Positions 29,133 through 39,200 of a stretch of DNA of 64,000 bases are shown here, in pieces; positions within the stretch are counted from its first letter, which is position 1, and each line of letters starts with the position of its first letter. Under the pieces are notes generated by a model, which did no database searches, was not told the DNA's origin, and worked only from the letters and a program-made list of their open reading frames with translations. The position numbers were made by a program, and so were the translations under genes. Origin of the DNA: Bacillota bacterium (lineage in GTDB: Bacteria; Bacillota; Sulfobacillia; Sulfobacillales; Sulfobacillaceae); NCBI GenBank assembly GCA_021841025.1, contig JAKBWA010000104.1, positions 23,311 to 87,310 on the forward strand, given 5' to 3'.

Positions 29133-31085
29133 TCAGTTGATATCAAGGATGGGCAAGTGGACATTGCCGCTGCATCTGGCAGCAATTAAAAGGGTGGCCC
29201 GGGTATCAGGGTCTTGAAGATCTAAAGGGTCCAGAAGCTGGGTGATTTGTCCCAAGCGGTAGCGAATGGTGTTGGGATGGACAAAAAGAGTCCGTGCGGC
29301 TTGGCTTAGGCTGGGAGAGGCTAGATACACAGCGAGGGTGGTTACGAATTCGGTGCCATTTTCTTCGTCGTGACGGAGCAAGGGTCCTATCCAAGCGTCA
29401 GTAAATAACTGCAAGGATGTGTCAATACCGGGAATGCGAAATAATTGATCGGCCCGGGGGCGGCCTAGTGAGCGTGTGATGCCTTCGGGTGAAACGCGCT
29501 CGGCTTCCGACAAAGCGGTTTTGATTCGCGTCATGGCGGCGATGACGACGCTGGCTTCGGAATCGGATCCAATACCGGCTGCAAATAGAGGTTGACCTAA
29601 ACGCGTCATGAGCTGTCGGCGAAACGTATCGACGTCATCAGGCAGCAAGGGACGGGTTGCCCACACCCAAATCGTACGTCCTTCGGTTATCGGCTGGATG
29701 CCAAATTGCCTGCGGATGGCCCGCATTAGAGCCCGGCCGGATAATGTGAGAGACTGGTTTTGGGAGATGCGAATTCCCCAAATTTGGGCAATGGGCTGGT
29801 CCAGTCCGTAGGTTTTCCGTTCGTTCCAGATTTGTTCTTGTTCGTCGGGAATTTGATTCAAGCGAGCCAGCCATTCTTGCAGCTGTTGCGCGCGGGTATC
29901 ATGGAGAGTGGCTTCGGTATTGACTAAAATTCCAATAGTTTGCACCAGGTATGGATAGATTTTGTCCACACGCTTAGGAGAGTGTCCCCAAATGGTCAGC
30001 ATCGTGGTTTCTAATCCGTCCAAGGCTACCGTGCGCGCCGGCGGCTGATCCGGAATATCCGAGGATTTTCTTAAGAGGTGTCCCCAAGTGTCAGTCAGTT
30101 GAATCCAGATGCCCTGCTCTGCTAATGCCGGCAACAGCGTCTCCCAGCTTCCGTGGCGTCTTGCCAGACGCAGGAGGCGAAGAAGGCTTTGGCTGACGGA
30201 ATCTTCGGTAAACCTGGCTAAACTTGCGGCATAGGAGTACGGGCTGGCGCTTTGAGCCGATAGTACGACGGCGCGAATAGAACGCACATAGCGTTGAAAT
30301 GCGTACAAAGCCAAGGGGGAGGGAGCGCCCGGTTCATGAAACCAGGCGTACATGACTCCATAGAGCCCGTCTGTTGCCTGCCAAGGAACTGCCATGCCTC
30401 CTCGGAGGTTTTCGGAGTGGATGAGGGCACTTTCATGAGCATCACGCCACGAGGAGGTGTCATAATCCGAGACTGCGACGCTTTCCTGGTTTTCGGCAAC
30501 AAATCCCCCTAATCCGCCTCGGACAATGGGGACGGGGTGTTTGTCCACTCGGGAATGGACGAGACCGCGTGCATGGGTAATTTCCAAGACTTGATATCCT
30601 GTTTTGCGCGCTGCCAGCAAGATGACCGGGGCTCTGACGATGGTTTCCGCACCTTGAATCAGAAACGAAAGGAGGGCCTCAGGGTTATTCTGTCCTTCAT
30701 GAATAGACAACCAAAGCGTATTCCACACTTGATCCAGTGACTGAGTCGATTCCCACCAGACCTTGCGCCAGCGTTCCGCTAGCGCCTCCAACACAGCAGA
30801 TGGCACCTCTAAGGCATAATGGGGCGGTGATTGGATCATTAACTCTGGGGCAATTTCCGGAAAGACAGCGCTTATAATGCGGTGGCGCTGAAGATGGGGG
30901 CTATTCCCATCGAAATCTTCCGTTGTTAATGTGATTGGCTGGCCGTAGGGAGCTGGCCAAAAGAGGCGGAGGGGCCGTCTTATAATCCGGTGAAGCAAAG
31001 CAAAACATTCGCTCAAATCCCAGTGCCCGTTAGCGCCAGATAACGTGGCCCACATCTGGTATGACTCGGTAAAATTATCCATCAC
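29133..31085 (-). CDS. PucR-family transcriptional regulator with GAF-like sensor region
   Basis: C-terminal PucR HTH: SPSLSQAARTLFVHPNTIRYRLGQITQLLD. Confidence 0.9.
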   Translation of the reverse strand: MMDNFTESYQMWATLSGANGHWDLSECFALLHRIIRRPLRLFWPAPYGQPITLTTEDFDGNSPHLQRHRIISAVFPEIAPELMIQSPPHYALEVPSAVLEALAERWRKVWWESTQSLDQVWNTLWLSIHEGQNNPEALLSFLIQGAETIVRAPVILLAARKTGYQVLEITHARGLVHSRVDKHPVPIVRGGLGGFVAENQESVAVSDYDTSSWRDAHESALIHSENLRGGMAVPWQATDGLYGVMYAWFHEPGAPSPLALYAFQRYVRSIRAVVLSAQSASPYSYAASLARFTEDSVSQSLLRLLRLARRHGSWETLLPALAEQGIWIQLTDTWGHLLRKSSDIPDQPPARTVALDGLETTMLTIWGHSPKRVDKIYPYLVQTIGILVNTEATLHDTRAQQLQEWLARLNQIPDEQEQIWNERKTYGLDQPIAQIWGIRISQNQSLTLSGRALMRAIRRQFGIQPITEGRTIWVWATRPLLPDDVDTFRRQLMTRLGQPLFAAGIGSDSEASVVIAAMTRIKTALSEAERVSPEGITRSLGRPRADQLFRIPGIDTSLQLFTDAWIGPLLRHDEENGTEFVTTLAVYLASPSLSQAARTLFVHPNTIRYRLGQITQLLDPLDLQDPDTRATLLIAARCSGNVHLPILDIN

Positions 31086-31248
31086 TGTCTCTCCTTATGC
31101 TCGAAGTCTGCTTTTCTGCTTTTCCAAGGTAGATACCATATTGTGCGAAGTCCATAAAAGTATTCCCAAGATTCCCGTCACATTTGTTCATTTCGTATAG
31201 ATACAGTACTCATAATACACGCAATAATCAAAATAAAGGAGGGTATAT

Positions 31249-32034
31249 ATGACAGAGAATACCATCCAAACGGAAAATCATTCGGGCACTTTGGTGATCC
31301 GCCTTAATATCCCCGGCCGTCGAAATCCCTTAACCTCTGCTTTAGTAGGGGAATTGCGAGAGGCATTGCAAAAGGCTCAGGATGAACCAGAGATCCATGC
31401 CATCGTGCTGACTGGCACGGGTCCTGCTTTTAGTGCCGGAGCTGACTTGCAGGAGTTTTCCCGCATAGGGGCCAGGACCCCGGCTGAACTCTATGATGAC
31501 GCATATGACGCGGCGGATTTGTTTCGCCTGGGAACCCAACTGCGAAAACCTCTGATTGGTGCCATTAATGGCGCCGCATTTGGCGGCGGTATGGGGCTGG
31601 TGGCTATGTGCCACTGGGCGGTATCTGCTGACACGGCCCGATTTGGGACGACGGAACTTCGCGTGGGACTCGTTCCATTCGTGATACTGCCACTGATTCG
31701 CCGTGCGATTGGGGAAAAAAATGCACTGAAATTGATGATCTTAGCGGAACCGATTACAGCGGAAGAAGCGTGCCAAATGGGGTTAGTGCAAAAAGTCGTT
31801 CCCGAGACCCAGGTTTTAGACCAAGCGCTTGCATGGGCCAAGACCGTGGGAGGGTATAGTCCTTTCGCGGTGAAAATGGGGCTTGACGCCTTTTTCACCA
31901 CCCAAGATTGGGATTTGGAAGCGAGTTTCGCCTATCTGGCTCGACTCCGGATATTATCATTTTTGAGTGACGATTTGAAAGAAGGAGCCCAAGCCTTTGT
32001 GGAAAAAAGGGTGCCAGTGTGGAGGGGGCAATGA
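31249..32034 (+). CDS. Enoyl-CoA hydratase/isomerase
   Basis: GTGPAFSAGADLQEF and GAAFGGGMGLVAMCHWAVSADTARFGTTE crotonase motifs. Confidence 0.95.
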   Translation: MTENTIQTENHSGTLVIRLNIPGRRNPLTSALVGELREALQKAQDEPEIHAIVLTGTGPAFSAGADLQEFSRIGARTPAELYDDAYDAADLFRLGTQLRKPLIGAINGAAFGGGMGLVAMCHWAVSADTARFGTTELRVGLVPFVILPLIRRAIGEKNALKLMILAEPITAEEACQMGLVQKVVPETQVLDQALAWAKTVGGYSPFAVKMGLDAFFTTQDWDLEASFAYLARLRILSFLSDDLKEGAQAFVEKRVPVWRGQ

Positions 32035-32035
32035 C

Positions 32036-33406
32036 ATGGGAAAAACGGTGCGAGTGGGAGCGGCTCAAGGGTTCTACGGTGACAGTCTGGATAGCGCCTG
32101 GGAGATGGCACGTCAGGGAGCAATCGACTATCTCTCATTTGACGCATTGTCCGAACTGACGTTGGCGATTTTGGCCAAGGATCGGACCAAAAATCCCGAC
32201 CTCGGCTATACCAAAGATTTAGTCCCGGCCATGCGGATCTTGTTGCCCTTGGCCTGGCAGCATGGTTTTAAGATGTTGACCAATGCTGGGGGCATTAATC
32301 CCGAGGCCGCTCAAAGGGCGGTTTTAGAGGTTGCAAAAGAGCTTGGGCTTAAAGGGATCAAGGTAGCGGTGGTGACTGGCGATGATTTAAGGAGCCGAAT
32401 TCCTGAGTTGATGCAACAAGGAGCATTGGGAGGTGATTGGGAAACTGGGCGGCCATTTTCTGAAATGGCTCAGGAGTTGCTCTTTGCCAACGTCTATCTT
32501 GGGGCGAGACCTTTGGTTAAGGCTCTGGCCATGGGGGCTCATGTAGTGATTTCAGGGCGCACCACGGACAGCGCCCAGTTTATGGCACCCTTGCTCTATG
32601 AATTTGGCTGGGGAAAGACGGATTGGAATCGGCTGGCGCAAGGTGTGCTCATGGGGCATTTGTTGGAGTGTTCCGCACAATCGACGGGGGGAAACTTTAG
32701 TGGAAAATGGTGGGAAGCGCCCGATATGGACCGCATTGGCTATCCTGTGGCATGGGCCGAGGAGGACGGCACTTTTGTGCTGACTAAAATTCCAGGCACG
32801 GGCGGCATGGTGACACGCGACACAATCAAAGAACAAATGCTCTATGAAATTCACGATCCGGCCGCCTACATAACACCTGATGTCGTCGCCAATTTTACTA
32901 CTGCCCGCTTGGAAGAAATAAAACCGGATCAAGTCCTGGTCACGGGAGCCACGGGGCATAACAGTCCGGATTCTTTGAAAATGGTAGCGGGATATCCTGC
33001 GGGATATATGGGCCAAGCCATGGTCGGATACTCTTGGCCGGACGCCTTGAAGAAAGCGGAAGCGGCCGCCGCCATTATTCAAAAGCAAATAAAGCGGCGC
33101 AATCTCCACTATGATGAAGTGCACATCGCCTATCTGGGATGGAATTCATTAGGGGGACCGACAGCCCCCAGGCCCAGTGAAGATGTCAACGAAGTTTATT
33201 TGAGAGTTACGGTACGCGCTAAAACCCAAGAAGAGGCCGGTAAGTTAGGGCGCTTGTTTCCTCCCTTGGCTTTGGATGGCCCCCCGGGGCTCGGCGGAGG
33301 ATCCGGCATGCTTCCTTCTCGCCAATTGCTCGGGATGTGGTCAGGCTTGATTCCGCGGCAGTGGATTGAGCCTCGGGTGTCAGTTCAAGTACAGGAGGTT
33401 GATTAA
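32036..33406 (+). CDS. Acyclic terpene utilisation AtuA family protein (DUF1446)
   Basis: VRVGAAQGFYGDSLDSAWEMARQGAIDYLSFDALSELT and GRTTDSAQFMAPLLYEFGW; start ATG 32036. Confidence 0.88.
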   Translation: MGKTVRVGAAQGFYGDSLDSAWEMARQGAIDYLSFDALSELTLAILAKDRTKNPDLGYTKDLVPAMRILLPLAWQHGFKMLTNAGGINPEAAQRAVLEVAKELGLKGIKVAVVTGDDLRSRIPELMQQGALGGDWETGRPFSEMAQELLFANVYLGARPLVKALAMGAHVVISGRTTDSAQFMAPLLYEFGWGKTDWNRLAQGVLMGHLLECSAQSTGGNFSGKWWEAPDMDRIGYPVAWAEEDGTFVLTKIPGTGGMVTRDTIKEQMLYEIHDPAAYITPDVVANFTTARLEEIKPDQVLVTGATGHNSPDSLKMVAGYPAGYMGQAMVGYSWPDALKKAEAAAAIIQKQIKRRNLHYDEVHIAYLGWNSLGGPTAPRPSEDVNEVYLRVTVRAKTQEEAGKLGRLFPPLALDGPPGLGGGSGMLPSRQLLGMWSGLIPRQWIEPRVSVQVQEVD

Positions 33407-33407
33407 A

Positions 33408-33743
33408 ATGCCAACGGTGAAATTGGCGCAATTTTGTCAGGCCCGGTCCGGGGACAAAGGGAATACCGTCAATATAGCTCTCTTTGCACCCAATGAAATC
33501 CTCTTCCAGATTGTCAAAGACCAAGTTACTCCAAGGCGCGTTCAAGCTCACTTTGGCGAGTGGGTTGAAGGATCTGTGGATCGTTATGAGGTGCAAAACC
33601 TGTGGGCCCTCAATTTTGTACTGCATGGCGCCTTAAATGGAGGAGGTTCTCTCTCCATTCGTATGGATAATCTGGGAAAGTGTTTTGGGCCCATGATATT
33701 ACGGATGTCCGTCACGATACCGAATGGAGGAGAAACACCATGA
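33408..33743 (+). CDS. Small AtuA-associated protein (AtuA C-terminal-like)
   Basis: LAQFCQARSGDKGNTVNIALFAPN and NLWALNFVLHGALNGGGSLSIRMDNLGKCFG, typical of the AtuA-associated domain. Confidence 0.8.
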   Translation: MPTVKLAQFCQARSGDKGNTVNIALFAPNEILFQIVKDQVTPRRVQAHFGEWVEGSVDRYEVQNLWALNFVLHGALNGGGSLSIRMDNLGKCFGPMILRMSVTIPNGGETP

Positions 33744-35290
33744 ACCTTGCTCAGATGATTGACCAAAGCGTTTTACAATTTCCCGAACGTCTGGCTATGA
33801 CAGATGGCTTGGTGGCATTAACGTATCAGGAGTTGCACGATCGCTCCATGGCTGTTGCCCGCTTTTTTCGCCATAATGGTTTAAATCCGGGGGACAGGGT
33901 TCTCATATGGCTTCCTAATGTAACCGATGCCATGGTTTTAGCATACGCGACCTGGTGGGTGGGTGGGGTATTTGTGCCATTGAACACGCGTTTTAGTGTT
34001 CCGGATCTTTTGAGCGTGTTGGACGACGCCAAACCCCGGTTTTTGTTCGCTCTGGCTGATGACCGGACACGGCTGGAAGAGAAAGGAATTCAGAACTCAA
34101 TTCCAGTATATTGGGTGGGTGACACGGCGGGTGATGACAGGAGCCTTGGCGGGATCGTCGAGTCGTATTCCGGATTGACTGAGCCTTTGGCTATGGAGCC
34201 TCGGCGGGATAATGAGGCCGCTCTCTTAATGTATACCAGCGGGACCACCGGCCGCCCCAAGGGGGTTATACAAACACAACGAAACAATACTGCAGCCGTC
34301 TCAATGGTTCAGGAGTGTTGGCAGATCAGGCACCTGGACCGATTTTTGGTGAGTGTGCCTCTATTTCACGTGGGCGGCATGCAGTGTGCCGTGTTGCCGG
34401 CCTTGACATCAGGGGCAGCGGTGAGCTTGCTTCCACGGTGGTCTGCCGAAACTTGGGTGAACCTCGCATCGACATTTCAGCCCACGATTACCGCCTTGGT
34501 CACGACGATGTTGGTGGATTTAATCCGGTGGGGGGAAGAGCATGCCGACACCCTGCCCGATTTGTCATCCCTGCGGGTGACGGTCATGGGGGGATCTTCG
34601 ACGCCGCCAGCTGTAGTGAACAGGTTCCAATCTCTCTTTGGCATTCATTTAATCGAGCTTTACGGACAGACGGAACTCACGGGACTATCCGTAACTTACC
34701 GTGCGGGAGAAGCGTGGCGAGTCGGGTCAATAGGAAAGACCCAGAGTCAGGTGCTCGACACGGCACTTTATACCGACGGACACATTCTTTATCCTATTGT
34801 GCCGGGGATAACGGGTGAACTGTTATTCCGGGGCGAGACCATAAGCTCTGGATATTGGCAGCAACCGGACAAGACGCAAGAACGCCATATTGGGGAATGG
34901 TTTCGCACAGGCGACATGGTGAGTGCCGATGATGAAGGCTATCTCTATTACCGGGACCGGGTGGATGACATGATTGTCACGGGAGGCGAAAACGTCTTTC
35001 CCGCGGAGGTTGAGACGATATTGTCAGCGCTTCCGGGTATCCGGCAAGTGGCAGTCATTGGGACTCCTCATCCCAGGTGGGGCCAGGAAGTTACCGCCTT
35101 TATTGTTCCAAGCACTGCCGATCTGAGCCTGGAGCAGATTCGCTTACGCATAGAAAACCATCCAGGCTTGGCTCCCTACAAGCGTCCTCGCCGGATTGAA
35201 TTGGTTACCAGTCTGCCTAAAACCGGCAGCGGCAAAATTAATAAGGCATGGTTGAAGAAACAATATAGCCAAAGTGAAGGAGAAGTCTAA
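33740..35290 (+). CDS. AMP-dependent acyl-CoA synthetase/ligase (1)
   Basis: LMYTSGTTGRPKG, YGQTELTG, GEWFRTGDM and PKTGSGKINK; ATGA overlap with previous gene. Confidence 0.94.
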   Translation: MNLAQMIDQSVLQFPERLAMTDGLVALTYQELHDRSMAVARFFRHNGLNPGDRVLIWLPNVTDAMVLAYATWWVGGVFVPLNTRFSVPDLLSVLDDAKPRFLFALADDRTRLEEKGIQNSIPVYWVGDTAGDDRSLGGIVESYSGLTEPLAMEPRRDNEAALLMYTSGTTGRPKGVIQTQRNNTAAVSMVQECWQIRHLDRFLVSVPLFHVGGMQCAVLPALTSGAAVSLLPRWSAETWVNLASTFQPTITALVTTMLVDLIRWGEEHADTLPDLSSLRVTVMGGSSTPPAVVNRFQSLFGIHLIELYGQTELTGLSVTYRAGEAWRVGSIGKTQSQVLDTALYTDGHILYPIVPGITGELLFRGETISSGYWQQPDKTQERHIGEWFRTGDMVSADDEGYLYYRDRVDDMIVTGGENVFPAEVETILSALPGIRQVAVIGTPHPRWGQEVTAFIVPSTADLSLEQIRLRIENHPGLAPYKRPRRIELVTSLPKTGSGKINKAWLKKQYSQSEGEV

Positions 35291-36444
35291 TGCCTTACCC
35301 GCCGTATTTTACTGAAGATCATGACCAGTTTCGCGAAACTGTTCGAAAATTTGTCGCCACCGAAGTTACCCCCTTCGTGAGGGACTGGGAAGAGGCCGGG
35401 GAATTTCCTTTGAGTCTCTTAAGGCGAATGGGAGAATTAGGGTTTTTGGGAGTTCACTATCCCGCTGAGGCTGGTGGACAAGGTGCTGACTATTTCATGA
35501 GTGTGGTCTTAGCCGAAGAATTGGCCAGATGCGGTGCCGGAGGATTTCCCATGGCCATGGCAGTACAAAGTGAGATGGCTACGCCGCCAATTTGGAAGTT
35601 TGGAACTCCAGAACAAATTGAGCGGTATTTAAAACCGGCGCTCGCAGGCGAAAAGCTTGCCTGTCTTGGTATTACGGAACCCAATCACGGATCCGATGTG
35701 GCATCGATACAGACCAGGGCTCGGCGGGAGAAAGAGGGGTGGGTCATTCGTGGCAGCAAAGTTTTCATCACCAACGGACCCCGCGCCGACTTCATGACCC
35801 TTCTGGCTCGCACCACCGATGCGCCCGGCTATCAGGGGCTCTCCCTGTTTTTGCTGGATTTGAACCGTTCGGGGGTGAAGATGACAAAGCGGTTGAACAA
35901 GGTGGGAATGCGGTCGTCAGATACCGCACTTTTCTATTTTGATGATGTGCGGGTGCCTCAAGAGGCCTTATTGGGCGAAGAGGGCCGGGGATTTTACCAG
36001 ATTATGTGGGAGCTTCAAGGCGAACGCCTGATTGCGGCGGCAGGAGCTGTGGGATCCGCCCAGTACGCTTGGGAGATAGCCCAAAATTATGCCCGCAAAC
36101 GTCAGGTCTTCGGCCATGCCCTTCAAGGATTTCAAACCATAACCCACCTTCTGGCGCAAATGGCCACTGAGATTGAAAGTGTGCGGCAACTGACCTATCG
36201 GGCGGCCTGGCGTTTTGCCAAAGGGGAAGTGCCAACCCAAGAAATTGCCATGGCTAAATTGGCCACGGCCCAGACGGCCTATGAAGTCATTGACCGGAGT
36301 TTGCAAATTCTGGGTGGTCATGGTTACGTCAGTGACTGGCCAATCGAGCGCATGTGGCGGGATATTCGCTTAAACCGCATCGGGGGTGGAACGGATGAAA
36401 TTATGAAGGAGATCATTTCCACTACCATGGGCCTGAAAACGTAG
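35290..36444 (+). CDS. Acyl-CoA dehydrogenase (1)
   Basis: CLGITEPNHGSDVASI, GSKVFITNGPRAD and LQILGGHGYVSDWPIERMWRDIR. Confidence 0.95.
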   Translation: MPYPPYFTEDHDQFRETVRKFVATEVTPFVRDWEEAGEFPLSLLRRMGELGFLGVHYPAEAGGQGADYFMSVVLAEELARCGAGGFPMAMAVQSEMATPPIWKFGTPEQIERYLKPALAGEKLACLGITEPNHGSDVASIQTRARREKEGWVIRGSKVFITNGPRADFMTLLARTTDAPGYQGLSLFLLDLNRSGVKMTKRLNKVGMRSSDTALFYFDDVRVPQEALLGEEGRGFYQIMWELQGERLIAAAGAVGSAQYAWEIAQNYARKRQVFGHALQGFQTITHLLAQMATEIESVRQLTYRAAWRFAKGEVPTQEIAMAKLATAQTAYEVIDRSLQILGGHGYVSDWPIERMWRDIRLNRIGGGTDEIMKEIISTTMGLKT

Positions 36445-36486
36445 CTGAAGCGAGGAAGCCAAAAGGCACGTAGAAGGAGGGTTTCG

Positions 36487-37647
36487 ATGGACACCTGGCC
36501 ATTTTCGGCGGACCATGAACTGTTTCGTCACAGTATTAGAAAATTTCTCGAACAAGAAATGCTTCCCGTTATTGATGAATTTGAGCAATTGGGCGTCGTT
36601 CCTCGTGAAATATTCCAAAAAACTGGTCAAAAAGGATATTTAGGCATCCGGTTTCCGGAAAGCGAGGGGGGGTTGGGAGGTGATGTGCTCTTCGAGGCGG
36701 TATGGATTGAAGAATTGGCGCGCTTGGGATCAGGAGGGCTGGCAGCGTCATTGTCCGGCCATACCACCATTGGCTTAACCCCCATTTGGCGCTGGGGAAC
36801 CAAAGCCCAAAAAGTTCAGTACCTTCGTCCCGGAATTTTAGGGGACAAGATTTGTGCCTTAGCCGTAACGGAACCAGACGCTGGATCAGATGTGGCGTCT
36901 ATTAGAACACGCGCCGAGAAGGTTCCGGGAGGGTTTCTTTTAAATGGGTCCAAGCTGTTTATTACCAACGGCACTCAAGCCGATGTGGTGATAGTGGCTG
37001 CGAAAACAAATCCAGATCAAGGCAGAAGGGGAATCAGCCTATTTCTGGTGGACACTCATTCTCCTGGATTTCGGGTAGGCCGGCGGCTTGACAAACTGGG
37101 CTGGCATGCTTCCGACACGGCTGAACTCTATTTCGACGGGGTGATGGTGCCTGAAGACCATCTGTTGGGCACATTGGGACAAGGGTTTTGGTACTTGATG
37201 GAGGAATTTCAGTGGGAACGCATTACCCTGGCCCTCTCGGCCGTGGCGCTGGCGGCACGGGCTTTGGACGATGCCCTGGCTTACGTAGGCAAGCGTGAAC
37301 AATTCGGAAAGCCTCTTCAAGGATTCCAAGTGATACGGCATCATTTGGTGGACTTGGCAGTGGATATTGAGAAAGCTCGTCAACTCACTTACCGGGCACT
37401 GTACGTCTTTGCCGAAGAAGGGGATGTCTCAATTCTATCGGCCATGGCCAAGGCGTATGCCGGTGAAATGGCGAGGCGGGTGAGTGATGGCGCACTGCAA
37501 GTGTTTGGCGGCAATGGTTACATGATGGATTATCCCGTTCAAAGGTACTGGCGAGATGCCCGTATTCTGTCCATTGGCGGAGGAGCTACCGAGGTGATGT
37601 ATGAGATTGTGGCGAAGGCTTTAATTCACGGGGGAGGTCAAAAATGA
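36487..37647 (+). CDS. Acyl-CoA dehydrogenase (2)
   Basis: CALAVTEPDAGSDVASIRT, GSKLFITNG and LQVFGGNGYMMDYPVQRYWRDAR. Confidence 0.95.
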   Translation: MDTWPFSADHELFRHSIRKFLEQEMLPVIDEFEQLGVVPREIFQKTGQKGYLGIRFPESEGGLGGDVLFEAVWIEELARLGSGGLAASLSGHTTIGLTPIWRWGTKAQKVQYLRPGILGDKICALAVTEPDAGSDVASIRTRAEKVPGGFLLNGSKLFITNGTQADVVIVAAKTNPDQGRRGISLFLVDTHSPGFRVGRRLDKLGWHASDTAELYFDGVMVPEDHLLGTLGQGFWYLMEEFQWERITLALSAVALAARALDDALAYVGKREQFGKPLQGFQVIRHHLVDLAVDIEKARQLTYRALYVFAEEGDVSILSAMAKAYAGEMARRVSDGALQVFGGNGYMMDYPVQRYWRDARILSIGGGATEVMYEIVAKALIHGGGQK

Positions 37648-39200
37648 AAGGCGAACAGTTTCGTGACCAGACGCTTGGCGGGATCGGGTATTGGGCAAGA
37701 CGGCACGCCGAGCTCTCTTTTCTCCGCCCGGCTTTGGCAGACCATGACCAGAATTTGACCTGGGGAGAGTTCAATTCTCGCGTCAATCAATTGGCGCATG
37801 CCCTCAGGGCCAGGGGCATCGGTCACGGGGATCGGGTCGCTGGGGTTTTATGGAACAGCATTCCATTTTTGGAAGCGGTTTTTGCAACGGCGAAACTGGG
37901 TGCCGTTTTGGTCCCCATTAACTACCGGCTGAGTGAACCCGAAGTGCGCTATATTCTCATAGACAGTGGTGCTCGAGTGCTTTTATGCCATGACTCTTTT
38001 TATCCCATCGTCCAGGCGACCATGGATAAAGATGCTCTGATCCGGGTGGCCGACCCCGGCACATCTCGCGATCACAATCCTTATGAATCTTTGCTGGCCG
38101 CCTTCTCTGATTCAGAACCGCCATCCGAGGTCAAGACGCATGACATCCACATCATGATGTACACATCCGGTACCACCGGAAAACCTAAGGGAGCTCAATT
38201 GAGCCACCGCAACACGACCTGGAATGCTATTCAGTTGATGCTTCATGAAGCGACTCTTCGCATCGATGACACCGTATTGACGGTGGCGCCGCTCTTTCAT
38301 ATTGGAGGACTCGGGGTCCATACTCTTCCCGCGCTCTACCTGGGCGCTTTTGTCATAGTTCTTCCGCGTTTTAATCCCCAAGAGGTGTTGGAAACGATTC
38401 AAAATCGGCAGGTTACGGCGCTGTTTCTTGTTCCGGCGATGTGGCAGGCCATCTCTCAAGTACCCCATTTCGATCACTACGATTTGTCGTCTTTACGTGT
38501 CTTGGTTTCGGGGGGCGCTCCTTGTCCCATTCCTTTAATTGAATTCTACCAATCTCGCGGCTTGACGTTTCTAGAAGGATTTGGCATGACCGAAACCGCG
38601 CCTATCACCATGGTTTTGGGCGCAAAGGATGCTATCCGCAAACACGGGTCCATTGGCCGCCCGCTATTTTATCAAGGGGCCCGGGTCGTGGATGAGTCAG
38701 ACCATGATGTTGCCACGAACGAGGTGGGGGAACTGGTGCTGCAAGGACCCAATATTTTTGAGGGCTATTGGAATATGCCCGAGGCTACTCAAGATGCGTT
38801 TCGCGGAGGCTGGTTTCACACGGGCGATTTGGCGCGTGTCGACGAAGAAGGCTTCTTCTATTTGGTTGACCGCAAGAAGGATTTGTTGATTTCCGGAGGA
38901 GAAAATGTGTATCCGATCGAAGTCGAACAGGTTTTAGTCCGCCACCCTAATATCGCCGAGGCGTCTGTTATCGGAGTGCCGGATGAAACTTGGGGCGAGG
39001 TGCCGCTGGCTGTCTTGGTGCTCAAAGATGCGAGCCAAAGCTTGACGGCCGAAGATGTCCAAGAGTTTTGCCAGGGACGGCTGGCGGGATTTAAGATTCC
39101 TAAAGCTGTGAGAGTGGTGACGAGTCTGCCGCGAAACGCGACGGGCAAGGTGCTGAAGACCACATTGCGGCAAACCTATGCCAAAGGGAGAGATGCGTGA
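37644..39200 (+). CDS. AMP-dependent acyl-CoA synthetase/ligase (2)
   Basis: MMYTSGTTGKPKGA, GFGMTETAP, GWFHTGDLA and PRNATGKVLK. Confidence 0.95.
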   Translation: MKGEQFRDQTLGGIGYWARRHAELSFLRPALADHDQNLTWGEFNSRVNQLAHALRARGIGHGDRVAGVLWNSIPFLEAVFATAKLGAVLVPINYRLSEPEVRYILIDSGARVLLCHDSFYPIVQATMDKDALIRVADPGTSRDHNPYESLLAAFSDSEPPSEVKTHDIHIMMYTSGTTGKPKGAQLSHRNTTWNAIQLMLHEATLRIDDTVLTVAPLFHIGGLGVHTLPALYLGAFVIVLPRFNPQEVLETIQNRQVTALFLVPAMWQAISQVPHFDHYDLSSLRVLVSGGAPCPIPLIEFYQSRGLTFLEGFGMTETAPITMVLGAKDAIRKHGSIGRPLFYQGARVVDESDHDVATNEVGELVLQGPNIFEGYWNMPEATQDAFRGGWFHTGDLARVDEEGFFYLVDRKKDLLISGGENVYPIEVEQVLVRHPNIAEASVIGVPDETWGEVPLAVLVLKDASQSLTAEDVQEFCQGRLAGFKIPKAVRVVTSLPRNATGKVLKTTLRQTYAKGRDA